Assembly (NCBI GenBank): GCA_018881555.1
Contig: JACAXG010000032.1
Coordinates: 942,837-1,006,836 of the forward strand
Length of the DNA stretch: 64,000 nt
Reading direction: 5' to 3'
From: Amblyornis subalaris
Lineage: Eukaryota; Chordata; Aves; Passeriformes; Ptilonorhynchidae
Numbering within the stretch: the first letter of the stretch is position 1; every line of letters starts with the position of its first letter. The notes below the pieces were generated by a model. It was not told the DNA's origin. It saw only the letters and a list, made by a program, of their open reading frames with translations, and did not search any database. Position numbers and translations under genes: made by a program. Shown piece after piece: positions 11,967-24,900 of this stretch.

Positions 11967-14900
11967 CTGACAATAATCTCTGCTTTTGCTGACAATGGAA
12001 TCACATGTTCCTCTTAACCCTACTCCTGACAGTCCAGTNATCAGTGCGCTACAGAGATGAGGCTATTGGTCAGCTCCTGAAAATCTCTGTGCATCAACAG
12101 CTTAAAACAATATTAATCATTAGCATTAGCATTTCTCTGGCCCTGATTGTGGGCTGATGGATCTGCCCTCTGTTATTTACAGCATTCCTTTATTTACACC
12201 TTTTCATCAGCACAGCAGTTGCTGCCTGAGGTTTTATTGCCCTTATAAATTTCCATTCCCTCCACCACTTTAACAGTTTTGAAATAGTACAGATGAGCAA
12301 GAGTGAGCTGATGAATGCAGGAGGCAAAAGGCTCGTTCTGTTGCCTCGGTGGCTGGGCCAGAGGGATGTGCCCATTAAACATCCCCAACTCCATCGCACT
12401 GCTTTGGGAAGCCTGGCCCACCGAAAAGCAATGCAGCAAACAATACAGTGAACTTCTCTTGCCACCAATAAACCTGTCTGATCAAGGAGATTAATGCTTT
12501 TCTGAAAGGGTTGATGACTACTGAATTACCAATCTATCCCAGCACTAAAATCAATCACCAGCATTAAAGCAACCAGGAATACATTTAGGTCCCTCTTTGC
12601 TCTTGTCTGAAATTTCCACAAAACCTCTGTACTTTCTATAGGCCTCTGCTATTGCTCACAGTGTTTTATAAATTCTGTCTAGGGAAGGAAAGCCTTGAGG
12701 ATGTGTGATGAGATGAGGCTTTTCAGGCTGTGTTCACTGAATTTTACAGAAAAGGTGCAATCCTCAGCCAAGAAAAGCCAGTGGCAAAGCCCACACAAGA
12801 TTCAATACTGAAGGAATGGGTTGTAGGAAATTAAAAGGAGAACAAGAGGCACTCACTGCAAGCCTAGGTGATCCTTCCAAAACATCCTTTTCATACTTTT
12901 CAGCCAATTCAGCTGAAATCAGATGAGCAGACCTGACCCTTTCACCAAGAGACAGGGAATCACAACTCAGAGTAGGACTCTTCACAGTTCGTTTTGATAG
13001 CTGGAATAGCTCTGGTATTCAACACTAATGGTATTCTGCTATTTGCACAGGTTTTGAAGTACCCCTGGCAAAAAAAGTTACACAACCTCACCAAAAGGCA
13101 GACACTCCTGGGACACAGCATGGCAGCTCTATCACTATATGACAGAGAGCATAAATTTGAAGATGACATTTTTATCAGAAGGTGATCTAATTGGAATTGA
13201 TTCCTAATCGATTTTTAAATTCAGTTGCTTTCTAATTAAAACTGCTTAGGGCTGTTAAGAAAAATAAGGTTACCTGAGTAAGATTTTGTCAAGGACATTA
13301 GGATGGGCATTCCCATCTTTGAAAAAAAAGTCATTGAGTTTTCACAAAAATTAACTGGGCCTCTTACATTTTTATTACATGTGTGTTGCAGAGAATGAAA
13401 GCCTGTTCTCTTCAAAGCATGTGTCCAGGTCAATTCTCAGCCCAAAAGTTTTCCCATAAATCAAAGCTACAGGTTCCAAACCAGAACAAAGTGACTTCCC
13501 TCACCCCCTTTCCTCCTCCTAACCCCTCGTACTTCAATCTTTGCCAACAAATATAAGTTTCCTTCCCAGATACATTTCTCAGAGCTTTGATGTGCCTCTC
13601 CCAAATATGTTTTTGTATTGTTACAGAGGGATTTGAGTAGCAATTGGAGCCCAGGTCACAATCCAGGCTTTCTGAAACTTCAAAGGCTTTAGGCTTACAT
13701 TTGTGAATAGAAGGTAGAGCAGCAAAGTTTGGATTTACACTTTGTTATGTCACTGGGATGATTAATACAGGGGGGCTTCATACCCACCATCCTCCAATTA
13801 TCACATCCAGCTGCTTCATACAGCATTTTAAAATAAAAATATTAATAATTTTTAAAAAGCATTGGATGGAGATTATCCTTCCCAGAGTCCTTGAAGTCAT
13901 AAGCTAAAGTAGTAACTGCCCAAGAGAAAAGAGGGAAAATATCACTATAGCATTATGTGAAGCTGCAGCTTAGGCTCTTCAGAGCTGAGAAGGAATCAGT
14001 GCACCCAGGACAGTGGCAATGGCAAAGGAAGACACAAGAGAAAGGCACTGTGTGGAGGTCTTGCTGAGTAAGTCAAACAAACAGGGTAGCCCTCTCCTTT
14101 CTCAACAGCACTGACAGCAAATGGCCACTCAGACAACACATCCTAAGTATCCTCTTTGCAGAGCAGGGCACACATTTATGTCCCCATTTTGTTCAGCAGC
14201 ATTGACACTTTTGAAACAGCAAAGCCAAAAAAATAACCAAATAGCCAAAAAGCCACAATGGCAAAGAGCTGCTGTACAGGGGCAGATGGATCCCTGCTGG
14301 TGCAATAACCCATAGCAGCCACCAACCCCAGTAAAATCAGCTGCAATGGTATCACTGAGATGGAGAGAAGTGAAGTTATTTCTTCAGCATGACGTGGGTA
14401 GCCCCACAGATCCTTTTCCCAGCCAGGATTAGATCACACAGGCCCTCCAGAAAGTCTGGCACACAGAGAAAATATTTCCTAGCTTACAATAACACACGAT
14501 CTTACACGGTTCTCTGTCTCTGAAGTGAGGGGGATGAACAAACACTGAATTGTTTGAATAATATTGGTGAATCCAGATTTCAGTTAGAGGGAATTCATGT
14601 TAGACCAATTAAATAGTATGTCAATTCCCTCTAATTATCTGTTCCTGCAGCCTACCCGGTAATTACACTTAATGGGTCTAAATCAAATCAGCATGTTACC
14701 TGGGAAATAATTGGATTTATGTGCAATTTTTTAATGATCTTGAAAGGTACCCTGGAGACTGAGGTCCTCTGTGTGTTCAGGGCTTGATCCTAGGCTTCAG
14801 CCCATTCCCTGGTGCTGAGGCCCACTGGTGTGTGAGCACCATTCTCACCAACATTTTCAGCCTCTAAAACAGGGTGGCCGTATCCAGACTTCCCACCGGA

Positions 14901-15185
14901 AACTGTCTCTGGCCAGTGCTAAATGCCAAACTACATCTACACTAGGAGAGAACAACTCCAGGCTTCAGTGCTACAGCAGCACATCCCCTCCTTGAGCTGC
15001 AGGGACCCTGCAGGGGCTCTGCTGAGCCTGTTGGCAGCAGGAGGATTTGCAGAGGCACCTCCGAGGTTAGAAGCACGCAGGGTAGTTGTGCTCTGCTGGG
15101 ACCTGTACTGTGCCTTTGAACATCCCCCCAAAGGGTGGTGCACGTTAGAAACCAAGGCACACATGGCATAGAGAAATAAAATAAA

Positions 15186-15262
15186 TCATAGAATCATTAA
15201 GGTTGGAAGAGACCAAGGTCATCGAGTCCAACCTTTGACCAAACACCACCATGTCAACTAAA
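15186..15262 (-). mobile_element. CR1 LINE 3'-end fragment
   Basis: The fragment begins TCATAGAATCATTAAGGTTGGAAGAGACC and then reads CATCGAGTCCAACC...AACACCACCATGTCAACTAA, a well-preserved antisense CR1 tail of only about 77 bp. The sequence to its right is no longer recognisable as CR1. Confidence 0.88.
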
Positions 15263-17610
15263 AATAAAATCTAAGCCTTTGTACATTTTGATGAATCTTG
15301 GCCCTCAAATCACATAGCAGTTATAACTAAATCTCACTTGCCCCAAATTGAAAGAGAATGGAGAATTTGATTGATCGTTTCGGATCTCCTTAAACATCCT
15401 GTACCTTAAAACTAAAAGTACACACACACTCCTAGCGTATTTATTTATTTACAGACATAGAGAACACTCAGGACCGCCAAACTCCTGGCATTTAAAAGCA
15501 ATTCCATGCACATATCTCAGCCCTGTACATGCAAGATGAGTGTCCATTAGACCCCAGATCCATCTATTGGATCAGAGGGCACCATTAATAGCAAAGACTT
15601 CCCAAAAAACACACAAGCCATTGAATTTCTCACTGTTAAGCATACACTTCTCTGAACAATTTCTTTTAATTTCTGGAGGAGGTGAGCCACAACTCCTCTG
15701 CATGAGTTTTCCCTGCTTCCAGTGAAAGCAGTCTCAGAAGGACTAGTGCAGTAGACATCCCCTCATTGCCCTGCTCCCCAGAGCCCCACCATCTGAAAAA
15801 TCTTTGTCTTTCAGTTTGAGCCTGATTTGCTGTCCTCCATCTCCTTGAAATTCTGCCCACAAGAAACCAAAATAGCACCTTGCCTTGTGCATGAACCCCA
15901 TGCAGCAAGCGAGCATCGAAACCACTCGATTTCAAACGCAGTGGGATGTCAGGGAGACATAACTGCAGTGACAGTGGCTCGAGGGGATGACTGCACCATC
16001 TCGTTATTCTTCGGCAAAGGTACAAGCAAATGCCACTAACTTCAGTTTTGCTTTCTTTCAAGGAAGTCTTTCTCTTTAGATAACTACCTCTGTTCAGGGG
16101 CCTTTTGAGGCTCCAGCATGACTCTGACAGTGGGAGGGCTTGGGCATCCATATTTTATATTAAAGATGTCCTGTCCAAACTCTGCAGGCCACTTCCCAAA
16201 GTGCCTCTAACACCCGTAAACAAGAAAATTCACGTTCATTTTACCTAGGTAGGTGCTTAACCAAAACACTTCAGTAACATGATCACAACAGGCTCCTTCA
16301 ATAAGCAACGAAAAGAAATAGAGATCCCTAGAGGACAATTCAGACTTAAATATCTTCTTACTAAAGTATTTCTATCATGTCTGCTGTCAAGAAGGACAAA
16401 TTCAGAAACATAACCCAAAAAATTGTATTTGTTTTTTGACCAAGTTATGGATCAAACCCTGTGCCTGGCAGTGAGCTCTTGACAAGGACTCTCTGATGCT
16501 CTTTGTGTGCTCAACTCTGTGTGCTCAGACTTTCTGGAGCAGGTCAACACTTCACAGCACCACAGTTTTGGGGATCAACTCTTAAGCATATATTCATTTA
16601 CATCTCATAAACAATACTCAAATAGTCAATAACCCAAAAAGCCTGCCAAAATTTCTCATGGTCCAGTATTTTCCATTGTATGGAATCATCATTCCTCAGT
16701 CTCCTCATTAACCTTCTCCCTACAGAAAGGTGAAATGGCTTATTGAACTTACAACAGCACAAGATTCTGTTTGTGAGACTCAAAATTAACATTTTGAATC
16801 ATCAGGGAAAGGCTGAGCATGTCCTGGTATCTCTGGGTAAAGCTAATTCTCACATATTTCAAACATTATTATTAATCCAGTGGGTTCTGGTTAAATGTTT
16901 GCCTAGTTACTAAGAAACAGTAATTTCTGTCAGATTACCCTGTTTCATCCTGCAAAATTGGAGCTGCCTGAAATAAGTCTTGGCGAAATGTTTTCAAGCA
17001 GCTTCCCCTGCTCTCTTTCAGAAAAATCACCCACCCTGCACACTGACAAACCACTTCTTTTCTACCATATCTGTAATTAGAAAAGAACGCCAAGCCATAA
17101 ATATTTATGCACAGATGGGTCCTGATGTAGCTTCAGAAGTTCAGCACAGGCCTCAATAGTCAGATTTTTCAAGCGAGCTTTGATACAAACCCTGCAGGTT
17201 CAGGAGGACTTGTCAGAACACCCTGCTAATCACCCCTCTCCGAGAGATGCGTTTCTCACCCAACATGGGATGTTACAATCACTCGTGAAAATCCCGCAAC
17301 AAATGCAGGTGCTTCATTACCTTCTTCTGATTTGAATTCCTCACAGATCTTGCCAGATCCCTTTGCTTCATTAGCACAGGTCTCTGCCTGCTGAGGCAAA
17401 AAGCCTTCTGTGTTGCTGCTGACAGTCTGAATGTTTCTGCTTTTGTNTCAAACCTTTTCTGAAGTCAGATCTGTTTTTCTTCCCTGTACAGACTTTTCTT
17501 TTTTTGTTTCTTCTCCAAAAAATTTTGCTAATGTAATGCTGGAACCATGTTAGTTATGTAATCTAAAAAACTAGAGATTAGGCTGGTCTAAAATGCCGTG
17601 TCCATTTAAT

Positions 17611-18025
17611 TCATAGAATCATTAAGGTTGGAAAAGACTTCTAAGATCACCAAGTCCAACCATTAGCTCAGTACTGCAAAGTCCACTGCTAAACCATGTC
17701 CGTAAGTACCACNGCTACACATTTTTGAACACTTCTAATCACAGTGATTCCACCACTTCCCTAGGAAGGGTGAAACAGGGCAGTCTGTTCCAATGCTTGA
17801 CNACTCTTTCAATGAAGAGATTTTTCCAATTTTTTCTCATACCCTATCTAAACCTCCCCTTGTGCAACCTAAGGCCATTTGTTACTTGAGAGGAGACCAA
17901 CCCCCACCTTGCTACAACCTCCTTTCAAGGGGTTGTAGAGAGTGATAAGGTTTCCCCTGAGTCTCTTCTTCTCCAGACTAAACACCCCCAGCTCCCTCTG
18001 ATGCTCCTCGTAAGACTTGTGCTCG
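17611..18025 (-). mobile_element. CR1 LINE copy with ORF2 C-terminal remnant
   Basis: The antisense CR1 starts with TCATAGAATCATTAAGGTTGG and reaches the end of the reverse-transcriptase reading frame. On the minus strand, between about 17869 and 18025, it reads [20 protein letters not shown] and then a short segment ending [11 protein letters not shown]. This is the typical CR1 ORF2 C-terminus. The right boundary is approximate. Confidence 0.88.
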
Positions 18026-18824
18026 AATAGAAACAGCTTCTGTTCTCCAGCTGACATCAGCTTGCACAGTTTGTGCACGATCAAACACNATCCGTCTCCA
18101 GACTACCATGTCTGCTTCCAAAGCTCTGATGGAGAATGGTGTCTAGGCTGTGCCGACTCCCCTGCTGGGGCCAGGAGTTGGCCAAGAGGGTGTTGGTTGT
18201 CCTGATCCGAAGCTGCTCCAGGCTCACCCCTCCACAGCACACGACTGCACTCCCAGTATCCAGTCCCATTTAATTTAAACACAGCTAATGAGGTCATGCA
18301 AAACACAGGTTAACATTTCCCAGCCTGATCTGGGAGCAATTAAAAGCTGGCTTCTGGCCTGGCATGGGCAGGTGAGGTTCCTATCACACCACCCTCACCA
18401 GGGCCTGACTGAGGCACCCAGGTCTGAAAGAAGACTTTGCCCACAGAAGGAGCTCCCGCTGCCCCTAGAAGGGCTGGCACAGAGGGGACAAGTCCTGCTA
18501 CCCCACCGGGACAGGAGGGTGGCCNCGGATGGGAGCAGGAGAAGCCCACCCACCACTGACACCATGAGCTCAGCACTGGCAAAGGCTGTGGCTGGCACCT
18601 TCAAAAACAGTCTGGAACCCGGGCTGCTGCAAGGAGCAAGGAGATGGAGCAGCAGCATCCCAGCAAGGCAGCAAGTGAGGGGGAAGGGGAAATGCTCTGC
18701 ACCAGGGGTTACCTTACGCTGAAAACAGAGGCGGAAGGGAACGAGAAGTCCAAGAAGGCCTCTCTGGCGAGTATTAAGTATGAAAATGCTTTGGTCTCAA
18801 CAGATTGGATAGTGAGATACTTAC

Positions 18825-18948
18825 TTGGCCTGCACTTGTACCACACGAGGAGGTACTTGCCGGTCCCAGGGCACGGGTCCATCCCAAACAGCCGGCTGTT
18901 GACGAGGAACTGGCAGCTCCGCCTGTCCTGGCACTCATCCAGCATCTT
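18825..18948 (-). CDS. EVA1C: EVA1C coding exon 3: end of SUEL lectin domain 1
   Basis: This 124-nt exon encodes 41 residues plus the first base of the next codon and completes the first SUEL lectin domain. It starts KMLDECQDRRSC and contains the family signature DPCPGTGKYLLVWYKC, with cysteines at residues 6, 12, 26 and 39 of the exon. Together with the four cysteines of the exon at 29 kb these make the eight expected for one SUEL domain. On the minus strand the acceptor is a pyrimidine-rich tract ending in ctgcag before AAG. The donor is CCAA before gtaagtat, a consensus site. The exon leaves phase 1, which agrees with the human protein, where an Asn codon follows CQP. The next exon, expected to start the second lectin domain, was not found between 1 and 18824. 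Confidence 0.93.
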
Positions 18949-21900
18949 CTGCAGCCAGGGATGAGCACAAGAAACAGAGAAACAAAAGCATTTCAGTACC
19001 TCCACTAAAGGGAACATCAAATGGAGACAAGCTGGAGAAAGGCAAGGCCATCCTTGCCTCCACAACCACCCCTGGCACAAGGCAGGTGATGGGGCTCAAC
19101 ACAGTGGGTACCACAGGAGTCATGGACTAGGAGAGGACTAAACCTTGCACTGTTTCAAGGAGCAGGTTTTCTTCCCCTTGCATGGGTGAAAAAGAAGAGG
19201 TTTGCACTGGGATGGTCACAGAGATTTTGAAACATTTGCATGCAATTTAATCAATGTAAGACTGTACAGTCCCAGGAAAAGCAGCTTTGAGGACATGGAT
19301 CCACCTTGGCAGTTAAAAGTAAAGACCCAAAGTCTGCCACTACCAATCTGCTTTGGATTTCTCTGGAGATGCACAATTTCAAGAGAGCTCTTGTCTCTTG
19401 AAAAGGTGGTATAAATATACATAGAAATTGCTGGCATTCCAATAATTAGTAGTTGTGGTGGGAACACTGTTATACAGCCAGCTTAGTCAGTTTTTAATAG
19501 GGTTCATTCCTCTTCTCCCATGATTATTACATTCTTTTAGCTAAACTCAGGAAGGGCCTGTGAGTCAGAGGGTCCTCTCACCATTGGCATTTTGGGTCCT
19601 ATCCCCTTTTCTGCAGTGCTTTTCCNCTAGACCTCACTCCCCACTCCCCCATTCATAACACTCACAAAAACTCCATCTCAGAATCCACAGGGGCAAGACA
19701 TTCTGTCTCCTGCTAGAAAATAGCTTCATTAAGGAAGATTAATGATTTCTTTTAACCCTATGATCCTCTAAAGCAGTGGTGGGGAGAGAGAATATTATTA
19801 AGTGGGGCAGTAATTAAGTTTTTAATTCAGCTGGATGGCTTAGGTGGTATTTATGTACTCCTGTAGAGCCCCTAAAGCGCTAAAATTACCATAATGTTTG
19901 CCTAACACACATGAACCTGTCAGAGCATTTTGAGACCACAGAGAGAGGTAATCCACCAGCCTCGTTAAGCCCCTGCGATACAGAGCTGTGAATTCCAGTC
20001 CCAAAACAATTAATTTTCACTTGCAAGGAGGCACTGGAAAATCCTTCCTCAGAAATTCCGCTAGACTCCCCTGGTCTCTTTTGTCTTCTCTCTGTTCATT
20101 TTTCTTACACCCACCTCGATATTTGGGCTTTCCCACAATCTTCTCCCTGTGCTATTAACATAAAGGCTGTTCCTGCTCTACCATGTGCCACCCAAACCAA
20201 TTTTCTCTCTGCTTCAGTGACTACTTTCTATTTTTGAGTTCTTCCTGAATGTAATATACAGAATCTTTAGCATTATAACTCTGAATGTCACGCTCTGAAC
20301 AACAGCTGTTCCAGTTTCAAGTGCAATTTGAAGCTGCCTCATTTGCGGTTGCTCATAACTTCCTAGAGCTTTCACCTTTTGGGCTGACACATGCAAGAAT
20401 TCGTGCCTGCCTCAAGTCTGACCTTTATTTTAAAGTTCAAACCAAAACAATCCAGGCCTTTTCTAGCGGGCAGAGAACATATGCTGTTGTTTTCCACTTA
20501 CAAAGGTAATAAAATGCAGGCATCTCATTTAAAAATACAGAGTTTAGGATGGAAAGGCTGAAAGGTGAACACTGAAGGAGGTACCCGGGAGCATTAGCCC
20601 CAACTTGACCGTCACGTTAAAATGCATGGAAACAGCATATTCTTTCCTCTAGGCTCATAAGGGTTGGCTGCTCATTCAGCATGTGAAATTTAATTTAATG
20701 CAAAATCCAGNGAGTTGAAAAGGAATTTAAGCGAGGATCCAGCTCAGATATCTCTTTTCATCTCAAGAGGCAAACAACAACTGAAATAGCTCTGGAGGGC
20801 TACACATATGAAGTGAAATCCCCTCCAAATCATTGTGGACCTGAAAGGATTTTCTGGTACTGGACAGCCATGGCTGTGCTTACACCCAATTAAAACCAAG
20901 AATATGGAGCAAAGGGAAAGAAGGAGCACCCTAAATGTTTCCTTTCCCGCTAGGGAAGCTCTCTCCCCTCAAAGGCAGCAGACTCAGGTTTTTGATCAAC
21001 AAACCTGTTCACAGCAGATGGGTGGGTTTTTTAAGAGCCTTCAGCATTGTGTAATAGGTGCTATTAAAATTAGTTGGGAAAGCACCCTGGGTTTCAGCAG
21101 AGACTGAGTTAGGCCAACAAGAAAACATCTTTGAACAGCTCAGCTGAGATACCTGAGCAGCACTGGTTCATGTGTCCTTAGGCTCAGCACCAGGAGCAAA
21201 GGTGGCAACTCACCAACCTCAGAGAACCACAGACATGGGCAGCCTGCAGGTATTGCTGCTTTGACTTGGCTCTGCTCTAACTAATAAGCTCTTGCTTATT
21301 CCTTGTATTCCCCATACATAAAACCTCCTGAGTTTACTTCCTGTGATATGCAAAGGGTGGAACAGGGCAGCAAAAAAAACAAACCCCCAGGGAGATGTTT
21401 GTAACTAAATTAAGGAGCCAAAGTCATCTACGCCATCGTCAGACCATAGTTCTCGGGGCTGAGTACGCCTTTTACTAATTTGTTGTAGTGGTTAGCTACA
21501 GTTTCAACTTAATTTGACAATAACCATGGCTCTGAGAAGTTTCATGAGGGGAAAGAAAGCAATATTTCCTTTTCATTCATGTAATTCTATTGCACTTCCC
21601 CCCAAAGGATAACATTTTTCCTGAAAATATAAAAAAAATCATTAAGATTTCTGATTTCCTGCACGCTGTTTGAGTAACATCTTAGGCATAATGAAATATG
21701 TCCATAAAGAGTAAAGTAAAAAAAAATATGTTCAGTCCTCAGTGAAATACATCAGGAAAAATGTAAAGAAAATTCACAGTAGTTGACTGTGCATGGTCTT
21801 GATTTTAAAAAAAACCAAAGTTGTTACACCAGACTTACTGTTAACTTAAAAACTTGCACATATAATTTTTCTATCCTTGCATGCACACCGATCTTCTTTC

Positions 21901-24900
21901 CCACTGCATTCATCAGTACATGCTATGTACCAGCATCTTCTTAAATACTGTGCAGAACATGTGTGACCAGATGATCCCTCAAAGGTACAGTTCCCTGCAG
22001 GTCCAGTGGCTCTGGTGTTTACCAGAAGCCAAGACCTTGGCTTTCTGGTCTTACTCTCAAAAATCATACTTCCAGGCAGTATCAGAGCTCTGGCAGATGT
22101 CAGATGTTATTTCTGAAGTATTTGCAGATGATCAGCTAGACTGACACCGGCAAGGCTGGGAGTTCACTTGGTAGTGAGGGAATGTCTTGAGCTCACATGA
22201 TCTTTGCTTAACGGCTGGAAAAATGTAGGCAATTCTTTCTGTGTTTTCCTTGTTGTTCTGGTTGTCCCTGTGAGCTGTAAAGGTGGGAAGACACAACCAC
22301 AAAACCAAACAAAAAGAGGCCCACAAACAATCTGNACTTGCACAGCAGTAGGCCCACAGAACCCTTCCTGATGGGGATATACAATCAGCTCCTTATGTCT
22401 CCAAGACNGGTAGACCCCAGACTAAAGCCAAATAAAGTCATCTTGGATTAGATTATATTATAAAAATCACTCCAACTGAGGAAGGTGGAGGATGAATTCC
22501 TGTCTGGCATGAAAGGGGAGGGAAGACACATTAATTGCACTGTGCCATTTCATAATTGCGTTCCAGTGGTAAATCAGGCCTGAGGGCTGACAGCCGGTGC
22601 TCAGGAGGGAAGTTGTGGCTGTTTAAACCCATTTCATTCTCTGGTTCATGACTGAGCTAAGAAGCTGCAAGATTTAGAGGAGATAAGAGAGCAAGAAATG
22701 TGAATTCAAGTAAAACAAACACTAATCTAACCCCTGTGATTTATGCCCTGGATTAATCTCACTGCAGTGACCCCGGTCTTAAAGCAAGGGCAGCCTCAAG
22801 CTCAAAATCATGTCTTTCTAGTGACCACTGCAGATGAAACACATTTCTCGTGCTCATTTTGTTGTGCTCATTAGCTAAGTAATTGCTTGTGCTCATTAGA
22901 TAACAATCTATTAAATCTGGAGCTGGATGCAAGCTCTGCAAGGAGNCCATCCCCAGCCATTCCCAAGGGTGCGCTCGTTTTTCGTCTGTCTCTTCAAATC
23001 ACTCTTCAAGAAGTGCTTCCCCCTCACGCTTAAAATAAACCACAACTGAGCTTAACACCCAAGGCAATTAAACTTATCTCAGTTCTTGGTCCCTCAGAGC
23101 AGTTCACAGATTCAACACACTTAGGGTGGAACTTTGGACCCGTAGAAGCCCACGGTGAAACTCAATGGGAAGGAGGACTTTGCCACAGGGCTGCTCTCTG
23201 TACAGCCTACATCATCAAAGGAGCATAAGGATGACTGCAGGGCATGTCAGTCATGCATGAAATTACACAGAGGAGCCCTACTAAATAATTGCCCAAATTG
23301 TGTGTTGCTGAGGAGAGTAATTCACAGAGCAAGCTGCATGAATGTATCAGAGCTGTGTGCAGNCAAATGAAGATGGGCAGAGATTTGTACTAAGAACTTT
23401 ACGCAAGAAGATACCGGTAATTTTAAGCATTTTTAGGCTAAATTCAGTCCAGGCATGGCTGTTATGGTGGAGCTACACCAACATTTTTATTGGTGCACCT
23501 CCATGGTTTTCGCAATGGGAAGAAGTAAATACAACAAACAAGGCATCAGGAATTCTCTCTACAGCACAATGCGTTCATAATGGCTTCATGTCATCTTTCA
23601 TTTGAATTTTGATACTCTTTTATGTACCCCTGAACATTGGTAATACTTTAAAACACGTTATAAATTTAGTGCTTTCAAGTTGCAAACTTATTTATAGGTC
23701 CTGTTTCCAAGTATCTGAAGATTGAATGCTCATCTCTATTCATTCGTGCAAATTACTGAAGTCCATGGAGCAAGAGGATTTTCCAGGGATCAGCAACAGG
23801 GAAGCAGAGACTACATGAGGAAATGGAATCCATGTTGATGAAATACAGGTTACCTGCCTAAGGCTTCATCAAGCAACCTTCCCAGCCTGCTCAACCAGAA
23901 ACCAGTTCAGCTTTGCCCAAATTACCGCATTCCATCTGTGCATCACTTGAAGAAGAGATCAAAGGCCCTGAATCCTGATCTATGGCAGGTTTTAGGGCTC
24001 TACTATCTATCTCTTATCACTCTCCCATGGACCTTGCAATGCTCACAGCAGAGTCAGCAAGAGGCAAGGATGCCCTCATATTTGGTGACTCNCATTAACA
24101 TACCAGACTGTGAAATAAAAGCTGAACACTGGGCACTGCTGTGAGAGTAGTAAATGCCAGCAGGGCAGTAGGGCAGGCAGCAGTGGCCTGGGATGTTAGA
24201 ACATGACAGCAGGATTCACCAGAGCTCCTCTGGCAGGGCCAGGGCCTTGAAAGAGCCCAGAGACGGTGATTCACCACCAGCAGGAACATGTTCACCAAAT
24301 AGAAGGACCCGATAAAAGCTGCATTACAAATATCACCTAATTAACATTACCTACATTTCCTAACAGTAGGAAACTTAACCTGTATGCAGGGTCAACTTCA
24401 AAGGGAGAGGAGGTCTAAGCTGAAGAAATAGAAAAGGATGCATAACCAAAAGTCATGGGATTAAAGAAAGGGAAAGATTAAAACACAAAGTGGAAAAAAG
24501 TCACTGAGAGCAAACCATTACACTGTCAAGCAGGGTCTTAGCGGCAATGATGGAAGCCCCATGACTTGGAAAGTTTAAACTTAAGAGTAAACAAAGCATT
24601 AGGAGGCTTACACCCCGGGGAGGAGTCCTGCCTCATCAGGGAGACTGGCTGCACTGGCCACCTCTGCCTCCAGTGCCTCTTCTTCTCTAGGACATAATCA
24701 CTCGGGTCTGACGAGCTATTTCAGTCTAGCCAAAGATTTCAAAGACATGGCAATTTAGAGATTGTCTGTGACCTCTGCATCCAACAGCTCTACTTGCAAA
24801 TAATTAGCTGGGGGAGCAGCTTGCTAGGGAGTTCTATTTCAGACTGGGCCAGATTCATGAATGAAGTTGCACTGGTTCTGTGCATTTTAACAGCAACTTC

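Larger units (their letters stand above)
1..18824 (-). other. EVA1C: EVA1C intron 3 (left end outside window)
   Basis: This is sequence downstream of exon 3 in transcript order. On the minus strand it starts with the gtaagtat donor next to 18825 and runs past the left edge. I searched by eye for the second SUEL domain, the transmembrane segment and the acidic cytoplasmic tail and did not find them, so this intron is probably longer than 18.8 kb. Its contents are CR1 pieces, an old SINE-like fragment near 3.5 kb, a local duplication at 8.9-9.1 kb and simple repeats. An alternative is that the small remaining exons are present but too diverged for me to see. Confidence 0.7.

Noticed and set aside
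15666..16151. 161-codon minus-strand open frame.
   Set aside because: No family resemblance, no splice context, and overlapping open frames on the other strand suggest chance.
18288..18722. 144-codon plus-strand open frame in a GC-rich stretch close to exon 3.
   Set aside because: GC-rich sequence keeps several frames open by chance here. It contains an N and no recognisable domain.
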